Assembly (NCBI GenBank): GCA_002633025.1
Contig: NMRB01003116.1
Location: 1 to 64,000, forward strand
Origin: Notospermus geniculatus
Taxonomy: Eukaryota; Nemertea; Pilidiophora; Heteronemertea; Lineidae
Length of the DNA: 64,000 nucleotides
Direction: 5' to 3'
Shown in pieces: positions 1 through 11,800 of this stretch. The stretch's first letter is position 1, and each line of letters opens with the position of its first letter. The position numbers and the translations under genes were made by a program. The notes beneath the pieces are model-generated. The model worked only from the letters and a program-made list of their open reading frames with translations, did not search any database and had not been told where the DNA came from.

Positions 1-125
1 GTCATTCCATGTACTAAGTTGTACTCGTTAGTTCTACAGGACAAATATTAATACAATAAACCGTGCCGTACAAATTATGCAGATGGTTTAACACCATGAC
101 CAATTCGGTTATTCCAACTTCGAGG
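1..125. repeat. Left-edge copy of the sequence found downstream of gene A
   Basis: The first ~125 bases match 8043-8155 almost base for base, including the AATAAA-containing stretch and the text just after it. The second copy lies downstream of gene A, so the first is probably the 3' flank of another gene A-like copy lying left of the window. It could also be a dispersed repeat; the boundaries cannot be seen from here. Confidence 0.6.
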
Positions 126-1675
126 TAGAAATAACAAGGTATGTACATGTACGTACATGTACATTACCCTGAAACCAGTCCAACGCCCGCACAACCCACA
201 CTCAAGCGTCTCTCCACAAAAGTTGCAATGTCGATCTGTATTCCAAAAACACTGGTGTAATATCTGCCAGTGTTGCTGTATGTCAGTGTTGCGCCTCATT
301 GTTTGGGGAAACGCTGGCAGATAGATTGACACGGAAGATTCAAGTCCCAGCTTATTCCGTCAGACAAAAGCAGGGGAACACTCACAGATGCGGAACATTC
401 GAAAACGTGTGTCGGAGACCCCCCCCCAAACTTGAGACATTTCGAATTGCCTATCGTCTGGAATAACGTGACAACCGAAATGTTTCATATATACATGTAT
501 GATGTTCGAACACTTATACAGTATTTTTCGCATAATTTTTTGTATTCCGTATCAACTTGTCGACATCAAAAGTAGGCCTTGGCCTGTTATCGATGAGTGT
601 TGTGTTTATGGGGCATTTTTTGTGGCTAGACATTTGTAAATTCTAGGCATCGACTTGGATCACTCCAATCCCTTCCGCTCCCTATTTTCAGGTTTATTAG
701 GTAAGTTATCGTAAAAATCTGATGAAAATCATGGGTATGAGAATTTAATTGGCCTCATTGGGCCACTTGCCCAATCATCAGTCATGTAATACAACTAATA
801 CTGGTACTATGGTGTAGGCCAGGTCCCAGTGAACGGTGCACCGCTTATCGTATTACACTAAATACGATATTAAAAGCTAAGCTTATGAATTGGTGTTACC
901 ATAAAGACATCAAACCCCTAAAGGAACCACTTGAGACACTCTGTTTCTTGTCCGATGAGTTCCAGTTTTTCTCACCAGATGGCTCTTATCACCCTAATTT
1001 CCATGTTAAAATAATATTTCTAATCAAGTTTGGGTTGGTGGCCGTAGCATACAACAACCCACTAGCCCTGAGCCCAAATTTGTGAAGAATGACCAATTCA
1101 TCAAGGTGCCAGAGCTGGATAAACCTGTTGATCAAATCCCTGTACATATGTACTGTACATGTGCAGTAGACTATCTTAATGTATAACAGATCACATTGTG
1201 CGCGCGGGTACTGTCATGTTCCATATCACAAGAACTATGAATGGAATCGTATGGAATTTTCACACATCATGGAGAAGACCCATAGCTATCTTATAAAACA
1301 ATTGGAAGAAGTTTCATTGAAAATTGCTTTGGGTGTCACGTTTTTCTCAGAATGTCGCAAACCATAAGTGAAACCTTTAGGGTTTGATGTCTTTCGCCTA
1401 TGGTGTTACCTACAAGCTTGCAGAGTACAATAACGGTCTGACATGCCATTCAGGTGTGACAGTAAAGAATATCCCGGGTTAAAAGTGTCCGCTTCTATTC
1501 TGGCGGGGCAACGCGAGCTGCTCACGTGGCGTGAATATAGCCAGTCAAAATCGAGAGTGATTCTCACCCAGGCACAATTGGCCTTGTGTAGGCCTACCGT
1601 ATAAGGCGGGTTTATGCGGTATCGGGGGTCTGGAAAAGAACACACTAATTTTCCACCTAGACAGGTCCTTTACCA
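126..1675. other. 5' intergenic region of gene A
   Basis: No convincing exon is seen. The stretch holds a run of TACATGTA-type palindromes near 143-165 and 491. A segment around 175-230 resembles 14409-14465 in the flank of gene B (shared words for 'ccaacgc...cacactcaagcgtctc'). There is also a TAGGCCTA octamer near 1588. Several short open frames are AT-rich, have no domain and are not reported as genes. Confidence 0.5.
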
Positions 1676-4600
1676 ATGGCCAGCTACACCACGTACACCG
1701 CAGTGTTGGTGATCGCAGCCCTCCTGGGAGCAGGATTCGCCATCTGGTGGATGAAGGAAGAACCAACACCCATCTTGCCGTTGAAGAACTCAACGAAACC
1801 AAGCTACGACTACATCATAGGTAAACTCCTTTCGAAATTCCTTGCAATTCCATTAATTTCTCTTCCATTCACACATATATTGCCATTGGAGCAAAAATCG
1901 CTGACGTGAGCGTAGTGTGCGAGTGATGCGGAACCTCTCTATATCAGAACCATGTTGTTTCGTTGTAGTCGGAGGTGGTTCAGCCGGGTGTGTCGTGGCC
2001 GCCCGTCTTTCCGAGGACCCGGCCACGACCGTTCTCCTCCTTGAGGCTGGCGATGACGGCGCAGACAACGTTCTTCGGGTCCCGGTTTTTCGAGGGTCCC
2101 AATCCGGCGGGAAACGTGACTGGAAATATCCCGTTACGAAACAGGAGAAAGCGTGCCGCGTCCTAAACGGACAGGTAAAATTGGCAAATCAGACGAATAG
2201 GCTCTGTGGGTTGTGACCGAAAAACGTTTTATTTGACTACCGACTTCAGAATGACGATGCAACAAACGTAACTCTCAGTCACCTTCAAATTCGTGACGAA
2301 CTCCTTTTTGATGGCATGTTTCTTTTAGCAATGTTTCCTCGGGAGAGGGAAGACTCTCGGTGGTTCGGGGGCCATAAACAGTATGCTGTACTCACGGGGC
2401 AGTCGTCATGATTATGACCGTTGGGTGGAGCTCGGAGCGACGGGTTGGGCCGCGGAAGATGTCCTACCTTACTTCATGAAGTCCGAGAACGCGGTGTCCG
2501 AAGAACTACGACGTTCTCGTGAGTAGTGCAAAACAAGAGAAGGGTTTCTGCTGACATCAACTTTGTTGCTTAACTACTTTCAATGAGCAAGAAAAGTTTC
2601 CTCATGTTCTGCGATCTTTAAGAAGAGCGTGGGCATGTCGGCTTCAAATTGGTCTTGTCTCCTTCATCAGCTGGCTGTAGGCCGACATACTGTTCGCGAC
2701 ATTTGGAAGAGTGTCGAGTGTAACCTACAGAATTCAGTGATTGATGATGGTCCATATTTCAGCATCACACGGCACTTCCGGCCCAATGGGCGTGTCAATT
2801 CTTAAGGCAACTCCTATAGCTGACTATCTCCACCAGGCGGCAGTCGATCTTGGACTCAGCGCCGGAAAAGATTTTAATGACTTCACGCACTCAGAAGGTA
2901 AAATTTTCAGGGAGTTGAGTATCGGATGATTAAAGTTCGGTGTGCGATCTCTTACCGGTATTTTTACTGCCGACGTAGAGGAAACCACCTAACGGCAGCA
3001 ATACGAACTACCAAAAAACATTATAAAATGTACGTAGTACTGTACATGTACATCGGGTCCATTCGCCGGGTCCCTGGGGTTGGAGAGTGGCGCGCACGGC
3101 GATGATGGCGACGACTGTCGAGATAAAGTGGCAATACTGTCCTACTAAATTAAAGGGGAACTGACCACTTTGCCAACCACACTGAGCTATCTACAGCTCA
3201 GAATGCCTTATGATATCACTTCAGGATTCACAACAGTTTGATTTGAAAATCTCCACCCATTTCGGAAATAAACACCAAAATGTAATTTTCGAATTCAAAT
3301 TTCCCGCTCAATTAGTGATGTCATTCAGAGAACCATTGCAATATAGTGACCATTGCAAAATGTGCTATATCTGTATCTAAGACAGCTGGAAAGAATCTAT
3401 TTCTAATGTGAACCATGTTGCTGTGATTGAAAATCAATTAGTTAGCCATGTGGTGATCTTTACACTTGAAATTCAGGTGAAAATACAGAAATAATTGACA
3501 ATACCATATTTAGAGATTTCGATATCTTAGTCAATCTCGACAGTTTGTTGAATAATAATATCCTTCCTGAGACAGCTAGTGTTTACTTTGGACTTTTCCT
3601 CCTAAATCAACACTTTGAATCAGAAAGTGTGTTTGACAGGCTCTCTAGGATATAGATTTGGTACATTTTACAATGGATGACTATAGAAATGGTTCTAGGA
3701 ATGACATCACTAATTGAGCGGGAAATTTGAATTCTGAGAAATACATTTTTGTCTGTAGTTTGAAAATGACCTGAGTTTTTTTCACCAAATTTTTGCCAGT
3801 CATAGAGTGGTGTCATACCCATTTGGAACAGCAAAAATATTCGTTATATTTGAAGGGGTCAGTTCCTCTTTAAAGGAATGATACTCACATTTGTCACGTG
3901 ATCGTCTGTTTCCAGGGGTGCATTACATGCAGGTCCATATGGCAGAAGGTGTGGCTACGAGCAGTACGGCCCACACGTTTTTGTGGCCAGCGATGAAGAG
4001 GCCAAATCTAGATGTTGTTGTCCATGCTCATGTCACCAAGGTGGGCTCCGAACACGGCTTTTCCGTTTCGGGCGCGAACTCTCATCAGTGCCGAATGTTA
4101 TGCACATCCCGTGCATTAGGCCTACAGCGTGATAGGTCCTGGCAATCCTAACCCAATTGCGTGACTGCATAAAATCAACATAAAATGCAGTAATAAGTCC
4201 GTGCGATTGGTTGGATAGTATTGCGAATATGGGGCAAAGTTTTCTGTGCATCTCATTGGACCGGAGAGCAAGACGTGCACCGGTGAAACGCCATCACTTT
4301 TTCCTGATGATTGGTCGATAAAACAAGCGGGATAAAATGGTCTCTATAAATTACTCCTCTCCTCTGCTCCGTATACGGGTAATTAACCACTTCAAACACC
4401 CTCTCATTTTCCACCAAGGTCCTTCTGGAAGGCAAAACAGCAGTTGGTATCGAATACAAAGGAAATGATGGTGTCATTCGAAAAGTGACTACAAATAAGG
4501 AGGTCATCCTGTCTACTGGGGCGGTCGCTTCTCCCCAACTCTTGTTGTTGTCCGGTATTGGTCCAAAGAAACATTTAGAGGATCTTGGGGTAAGTTGTTT

Positions 4601-7600
4601 GGTTGGCCAGGGCGCGATCACCTCTCGATGTACGAAACGAGAATAATTTCTTGTAGTGGCGACACCGTTGCTTGTCTGAAATCTTGGCCTTTTCCTTGGT
4701 CGTGGAAAAGTTGTAGTGCTCTTTCTGCAGATATTGGGTCATATGAATAAAGACTAGTAAATGCTTTTACTTGAATTTTGCAACACAAATGCACTAGGCA
4801 ATGCTGTACAAATCTGTAGTAAAAGCATTTGCTAGTCTTTATTCATATGATCCAATACCTTCAGAGGCTCCGTCCCCGGCTGCGACTGCGTTCGGACTTC
4901 CTGCTGCGAGTTATGTAACGCATGTGGTGTCGTAGAAGAGCGCTAGAATACCGCTATCTGGTCGATCTCTGCATCGATGAAATACCTGTCGTAATATGTC
5001 TATCAGAATACCACCATCCACGCAGTCCTGGTCTTGCTTTTCAGATTCCTGTCGTGGCTGACCTTCCAGTTGGTGAGAAAACGGTCAATACAATGTCCAT
5101 GATCATGCCTCAAGTCACCATCAATGAGCCACTAGCCATCACTAGTGACTTCATCATGAGCTTCATGAATGAGCTCAAGTATAAGCTGTGGAAAACAGGC
5201 AAGTCATGGCTCCACTTTAGGCTATATTTGGTACATGTAGAATCTAAATCATCTAAATCCTCATTCTGCATTGAACCACGGGCCGAACCACTCTCGCTGA
5301 GGACTACCATCTTATTCAGGCTCCTAACACTATCTGTTACATCGGCAGACAATCTCCACCGTACATGCTAACGGAAGAGGCATAGTAAATCATCAAGATC
5401 TCGACCAATCAGAGTCGTGATTACAAATAGTGTAACCAATCAAATCCACTGATATTTGCCCAAGGGACGAACTTCTTTTTGTCAAGGAAACGGCACTGTT
5501 CGTGTCATGAGGGTAACGAGAAGCCAGCGTTGACGTTAAAACTATTTCCTGTATAGGGGCCTACATGTTCAAGATGCAGTGTCATCGGCCGCCATCTTTT
5601 CTGATATTTTTTCAGGTCCACGTGCCAATGCTTTCTTTGTTGACAACATAATCAGGGTACGATCCGAGTACGCCAAGAAAATGGGTGAGAAATCTCCCGA
5701 TATCGATATCCTCATCATGGCCATGCTCTTCAAGGCCACGTCCAAGGGTTCCTTTGATGCCGTTGATGAGGTACGAAGTTCCGTATTCCCAAATACTGCT
5801 ATAGTCCAACTTCCAGGTAGCCACATCGGTCCCTAACTCTTGCACAAATTGAGTCCTCTACTGTTGAAACCGGAAGCACTTTTAGGTACTGTAGAATGAG
5901 TTTCAGCATCATTCGCAGATCGATTCGCCCTGCTTGATGATGTGACCCTTGCCTTTATTCGATCAACTTTGCCCAGCAGTCATCCTGAGAGGTTGTAGCG
6001 CTCGCTCCTTCGTCACCGTACTGACTGAGCGAGCGGTAAGAACCCCCGGGTAAAAACCTCTGTTCACCACACCGTCGTCTCATTTATACCCCTGCCTTCA
6101 TCCAGCTGTTACGTGGGTACCCTTCAATTACAGGTTGTCCATGAGTATTTCAGAAAGAGTGGTGCACACGGCTTTACGCCATTGTTTTTCTTGATTCGGC
6201 CGAAGTCGACCGGAACAATTCGTCTTCGCAGTACCGATCCATTTGACGCGCCTCTGATTGATCCTAATTACCTTCAAAGGAAGGAAGATGGGGAACGGCT
6301 GGTTGAAGGTATACATAAAGTTTAACCCCCATCTGCATATGGGTGCCTACAGGTCGACATTGCGTCTTGAAGCTACTCGACGGATCCGTCGCAGATCAAA
6401 AACAACCACGCGCATGTCAACATTTCAGCGACTGAGAGGAACTCGGAGCAACTGGCAAAATCCCTCGAACAACACGCTCAACGAGCGGATCCGGCAGTTG
6501 CTCGGAGACGCAAGCGCCCTCAGGTCGACAAAATCGGCACCTGATTGATCAGTCACTCCGAGTTGCTTCCATCGCTGGAAAGCTAGTTGCCGCGAGTTGC
6601 TTCAAGACGCAATATTATGCAATCAAATGTTCTTGGCCAATCATGTGCAGCAGATTGCATCATGTGATCATAGGATGTCACATCGTTTCGGACACTCAAT
6701 CATCGTATCGGATCCTAAAACCTCGTATCGGACAGCCCTCCTTGTTTCAGCCAATCAGAGCATAGGCCTGTTGTTATAGTTGCTAGGCAATTTACATAAT
6801 ATAGCAAAGAGTGGATGGCAGGTCGTCCAATATGGATTTTTGTTGGATGAAGAAAAGTTATATCGGACGAGGCGAAGCCGAGTCCGATATAACAAAAATC
6901 CATATTGGACTCCCTACCATCCACTATTTGTATAATGTCGACCTGTGGGCACCTTATAATGGCCCGGATGGATTGAAGTCCGTCAAGCAGCCCAGCTCCG
7001 ACGGCCCGTCTTGCCGTCTCTCAGTCTTGTCGTGGGCGAGGAACATCCCTTCACGTTCTCCTTCGATCTGTCCGCAGGGATTCGGTACCTTGAGAGGCTC
7101 CTCAACACGGACACGATGAAGAAAATCGGTGCTCGCTTCCTGGACTATTCTGCTCCTTTGCCCAGCTGTCGGCACCATAAGGTCGGGACTGACGCCTACT
7201 GGAACTGCTTTGTCCACCATGTTGGCTATGCAAACGGTGTGGTCGGCTCATGTAAAATTGGCGCCAAGGACGACTCAAATGCTGTAGTGGACCCTCAACT
7301 CAGGTAGGCAGCGGAATACACGTTCCTCCGCATCGCCTGTTCCGAACTGAGCTGTCAGTCGAGCTGTGCGACCGCGCGGTAGCGGCGCAAGGGAGTGTGG
7401 TGACTGTTGATACTTCTACGGTAAAATGGAGCGTAAAACCTGGCGTGGGGGTCTAAGACATTCGGAGATTATCTTGGATGGTCCTTTTTCATTTCAGAGT
7501 ACGGGGCGTGAAGAACTTGAGAGTTATTGACAGTTCCATTATGCCGACAAACCCATCCGGCCCTAATAACGCCCCTACGATAATGGTTGCGGAGAAAGGC

Positions 7601-7648
7601 GCTGATATCATCAAAGGAGTCAAAGTGAAGAAAGAAGGGAAGAACTGA
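1676..7648 (+). CDS. Gene A: GMC-family FAD oxidoreductase (choline/glucose dehydrogenase-like), 11 exons, divergent active site
   Basis: Exons: 1676-1820, 1969-2174, 2329-2518, 2763-2897, 3916-4040, 4419-4589, 5045-5198, 5616-5770, 6134-6308, 7078-7303, 7498-7648. Together they give 1833 nt, 610 residues with no internal stop. Residues ~8-25 form a hydrophobic anchor ending in a WW pair, so the protein is probably membrane-tethered. YDYIIVGGGSAG (~45-57) is the FAD dinucleotide-binding motif. [18 protein letters not shown] in exon 3 is GMC signature 1, and [17 protein letters not shown] in exon 6 is signature 2. GMC enzymes oxidise alcohols such as choline, glucose or sorbose using FAD. Two things are odd. 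The HPxGT active-site histidine is glycine ([10 protein letters not shown], ~539), although the later asparagine (NNAP, ~585) is kept. The NLxDH motif after signature 2 is replaced by KTVNT. Intron 7 has a GC donor (5199). It may be a pseudoenzyme or have shifted function. The substrate is unknown. Confidence 0.85.
3150..3873. mobile_element. piggyBac-type MITE in intron 4 of gene A
   Basis: The ends read TTAA-AGGGGAACTGACC on the left and GGTCAGTTCCTCT-TTAA on the right. That is an inverted repeat inside a TTAA direct duplication, as known for piggyBac-type transposons. The ~716 bp interior has no long open frame, so it is non-autonomous. It accounts for most of the unusually long intron 4. 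Confidence 0.75.
4735..4862. mobile_element. Fold-back MITE in intron 6 of gene A
   Basis: The two arms (about 4735-4775 and 4822-4862) are near-perfect inverse complements, built on 'tcatatgaataaagacta' and 'aatgctttta'. A diverged relative is present at about 15227-15350, with the same 'agcaaatgctttt' arm. Confidence 0.7.
6342..6953. mobile_element. DNA transposon remnant in intron 9 of gene A, with a second element nested inside
   Basis: The left end GGTGCCTACAGGTCGACATT (6342-6361) and the inverse complement of 6934-6953 differ at one of 20 positions. No transposase frame is visible between them. The inner part contains a second inverted repeat at about 6806-6928 that reaches almost to the right end. 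Confidence 0.7.
6806..6928. mobile_element. Nested fold-back element
   Basis: The arms 'gtggatggcaggtcgtccaa' and 'ttggactccctaccatccac' plus 'tatggatttttgtt' pair over ~35 bp with few mismatches, and 'tatcggac' pairs near the centre. It sits inside the 6342-6953 element. Confidence 0.65.
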
Positions 7649-7682
7649 CCGAAATATTCACCTCATCCTGACTACTGAAGAC

Positions 7683-7833
7683 TACGGCCCGGTTGCACCA
7701 GCTATGCTTAAAGTTAAGTTTGAGGTTGACCTCAACTAATATGATTTGCCATTACAATTTGAGGTTGAGAATGACTTTGATGTTAGCTTGAGCACAAAGT
7801 CGACCTTAAGTATGACTGGTGCAACCGGGCCTA
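7683..7833. mobile_element. Short MITE with GGCCCGGTTGCACCAG ends, just 3' of gene A
   Basis: The inverted ends GGCCCGGTTGCACCAG and CTGGTGCAACCGGGCC are perfect over 16 bp and are flanked by TAC on the left and TAC on the right. The target duplication may be TA or TAC. The interior is AT-rich with no frame. It lies ~40 bp after the gene A stop codon, so it may be part of the 3' UTR. Confidence 0.75.
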
Positions 7834-8042
7834 CGTCTAAGTTGATTACTGTAAATACGTACTACCGTGGATTATTTATAGCGATATAAACTTTGAAGAC
7901 GAAATGTCATACAGATCAGTGTCATACAATTTGAGTAGCTGAATCAGATGTTGTGTAGGCCTGCCCTGTTTATAAGGGCTAAAATACCTTTATAGCTAAA
8001 GGTGTAAATGCTTTTGTAAGAAATTTATTTTCTAGTTTTTAA

Positions 8043-8160
8043 GTCATTCCATGTACTAAGTTGTACTGGTTAGTTCAACAGGACAAATAATAATACAATA
8101 AACCGTGCCGTACAAATTATGCAGATGGTTTAACGCCATGACCAATTCGTTTATTCGACG
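8043..8160. repeat. 3' flank of gene A with polyadenylation signal, duplicated at the window start
   Basis: Nearly identical to 1-125. It includes an AATAAA at about 8096 that could serve gene A. Between 7834 and 8043 and between 8160 and 8843 no exon is seen, only AT-rich sequence with TAGGCCTA octamers near 8515 and 8592. Confidence 0.5.
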
Positions 8161-8843
8161 CAAATGTACACTGAAAACGCACAGAAAAGAAGGTACGCAG
8201 CAGGCCACAGTTGAAATAAAATCACACCCATACTTTCGGCCAAACCACACCAACCCTACGTTACATAATACAAAAGCACCTATTCTAGGCATCAAACGTA
8301 TAAAAAAGACAATAAGTTAATGCTAAAATAAAGCGACTTCATTCGGTCTTCATGATGATTGGCCTACTGACCCGACTGAGCATGCCCAAAGACTCAAACC
8401 GAGGCAAGGCCGTGATTAGATTGGAGATGCGAAAAAAGCTATCGAAGGATTTTGTACATCTCGGCGGCTGCATGACGAACAGATTTAGGCAGCCTTCATT
8501 CACGATTTCTAAGTAGGCCTATACCACGAAATAATCAATTGATTGCTTTATGTCTGGGCCTATAATATCAGTTAGTGTCATCAGCAAGATAGGCCTACAT
8601 GTACTTTGATATCGAGTTCATGAGTTGACAATGCTCTTTCACTTTTCAAGTGGTTAGTCCACAAGTACATTTGTACTTACGTACCGTTCACCTCTTTTCA
8701 TCCTCCCACAGCAGGGACAGCTCTTCTCTTCACCAACTCACTTCGTGTGCGAGACCAAAGCTCTGCTATGGGAGAATGCCACTTTTTCTCAGACGAAATT
8801 TCAGTTAAAAATGCAGATAAGTCATGTGACATTGATTTGTGAT

Positions 8844-11800
8844 CTACGCTGTTTTCGGTAGCTCTATTTTCTTGATGGTGCTGACGCCTTTTATCATATC
8901 TGATGCTTTCTCGGCGATCATGACGGTTGCAGTGTTGAGCCCAGCGGAGGGAACGACAGGCATGATGGACGCATCGACCACACGGAGGTTCCGTAGGCCT
9001 TTTACTCTGTAGAGTAAAAAATGGGGTACGGTAACGGTAACGACAATCTTCCTGAGGACGTAGCTCTTGCTCGGCGTCATCCTCCACGAGCACTACTCAT
9101 GATTAACTCAGGATGGCGTAGAGTGACGAACCAGCATTAAACGCAACCTTAAGCGGCCTATCCACATGCAATATTATTGCACAATATGAGGATCAAAATG
9201 GGCAACATTATTGCCAATCTTTCTTCCATCCATTATGCCAGACGCACATGACACCCATTTTGGTCCCCATATTGTGCAATAATATTGTACCGTGGAATAA
9301 CCGCTTTACGACTTTGGTTAACACAGAGAGAAAGAATCAGCCTTACTTACTTAAGTGTTTGGTCAACAACAGTTGAGGGGTCGGTCACCGCCCCCATCCT
9401 ACACGTGCCACAGTAGTCGAACGTGGTGGTAGAAATTCTAGCGACGACACAGCGCCAATAGGGGTCAGTACCGGCATCAAACTCGTAACAATCAGGGAAC
9501 TTAGTCTCGTAGTCTCTTATCCGCGATCCGATTTTCTGCATCCATTCGGTACCGACGACTTTTTCCATGAAGCGAATACCTAAAAAGCGAGGTAACATAT
9601 TAAGTCCTATTGGTAACCATCTGAATAATCTCCTTGATCGAAGTCATCCTTTCGCCAGCCTGTCCTCATGGCCTTGAACCTGATCTAGGTCACCGCTTTC
9701 GCCAGCCTATCCCCACGGCCTTGAGCCCTGGTCAAGGTCGTCCCTTTCGCCACCTATCCCCTGGCCTTGAACCTGATCAAGGTCACTGCATGCTTTTGCC
9801 TATCCCCATGGCCTTGAGCCCTGATCAATGTCACCCCTTCGCCAGCCTATCGCAATGACCTTGAACCCTGATTAAGGTCACCCCCTTCGCCAGCCTATCG
9901 CAATGACCTTGAACCCTGGTCAAGATCATCCATGTTGCCAGCCAATCCCTATGACCTTGAAATCTGATCAGGGCCATCCCTTTCGCCAGCATAATCACAG
10001 CTGTTGCCATGAATCTAGGAGGAACGGAACATTCTCTACCTTCAACGATTCTCGTGACGTCCTCATCAGCAGCATAATAATTAGGATCTATCACAGGCGG
10101 GTCTTTGGGATCTTTAGTCTTGAGGCGAAGAAACCCCTTGGATTTTGGGCGTGTTAAGCTGATCATGGGGGTGAAACCATGCTTCCCTCGCCGATGATTG
10201 TAGTATTGGTCCCAGAGCTACAAAATGTACCAGAAAAAAACATTCTTCGTATTCTGTAGACGAAGTTACAAAATGCTAAGATGGTACCGCCGTCGGCGAT
10301 CGATGTTGGCCGAACGAAGACGACGACGACGCGCGACGGCGACGGCACGCGACCCGACGACGCGCGACCGAAGTGTCACCCGCCTTAGACCAAAGCTCAC
10401 CTCAGTATCAAAGCCAAAGAACCTCTTCATGATTGTCCCCTTCCTGTCAGTGCCGGCCAGCTCAGGGACAATTTGAATCTGAATATCGGGCCATAATTCC
10501 TGCTGCTGCTTGGTCCTCACCCATATCAGGTTGTCCAAGCCGTAGCCCTTGGCTCTCATTCCTGAAATAAACCGGTAAACGTTGAAACAGGCTTGAATGT
10601 CGCATTTCGTTTGCTGAAGCATCGTCAGTAGCCTACGGTCACAAAATAGAGCCAATAGAGAGTTTTAGAGATCGTCCAGCTAACGGTAACACTATCGTTA
10701 GCGCCACTGGGACGATCTCTTAGACTCACTTTTGCACCTCTCTGATACAGACCTGTCTTATACATCTGATATTCAAATTTGACTCCGAATGTGTCCGTAT
10801 CCTCCTCAAGGATGGAGAGTGGCTGCGAGATGAGGACTTCCGGTCCCCACGTGGTAACGTGGTCCTGGAGATTCTGGCCAACTGGAAGGTCTGCAACGAC
10901 TGGAATCTGCAGGGAAGAGACGATTCGTGAAAACCAGTAGATGAGTTAAATGCACTCATAAGCAACTTATGCATGTAAAGTAGCAGGCGGAACTGATTAT
11001 GTAAACGAGCTACTCATGCATGCAAAGTAGGCCACTCAGGCGGAGGTGATTATGTAAACGAATACTTATGCATGTAAAGTTGGCCACTCAGGCGGAGCTG
11101 ATTATGTAAACGAGTAGGCCCTACTTATGCATGCAAAGTAGAATGCGCTGTTCGGCTATTCGGCCTGTGACATTTGTTGGGAAATATTCTCAGTTTTCCA
11201 GCTGAAGTTATCAGACTGTATGTGGATACCAATCGTGTTTACACCTCCCAGAACATTGACAAGTGCGAATCCCTACTATTCTACACAGTTAAATACAATA
11301 GAAGTCTTCCCAAGGTATGGCCAACTTTTGGAATCCAGTAGTCTTGAACGTTAGTTGTGGTGTTGATATTTTTGGTGACTGGGAGGGGAATGTCGATGGT
11401 AGTCAGCTCCCCTGCATTCAGTGAGACTTTAGTGAAAAGTCTCTCTGAATGCAGGGCAGCTGACAGGGATCTGTGGTTATAAGTATTTATTAGCAAATGC
11501 AGATTTGTAGGGAAATGGAAGGGCTGGGGAGATATTCATCCTGCGAAAAAACGTTTTCAGCAAAAAAATAAACAGAGAAACTGACACGTGAAAAAAATAA
11601 AAATTCCTATCGCAAGGCTCGAACCCGGCGCCCCGGATTCAGAGCCGGACGCTCTACCGATGCGCCAGCCGGCCACGCCATGACGGCAGCTGCTCAATAA
11701 ATGTTTATAAACATCCCAGCTACTCAACATATTTTTATGTTAATTAAAAATGACGTTGCAAATCAGAATAATCTTCCAAAAATCGCATTTCACAACATCC

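Noticed and set aside
11612-11690. A functional tRNA gene on the minus strand
   Set aside because: The anticodon stem and acceptor stem do not fold properly; it reads as a SINE head.
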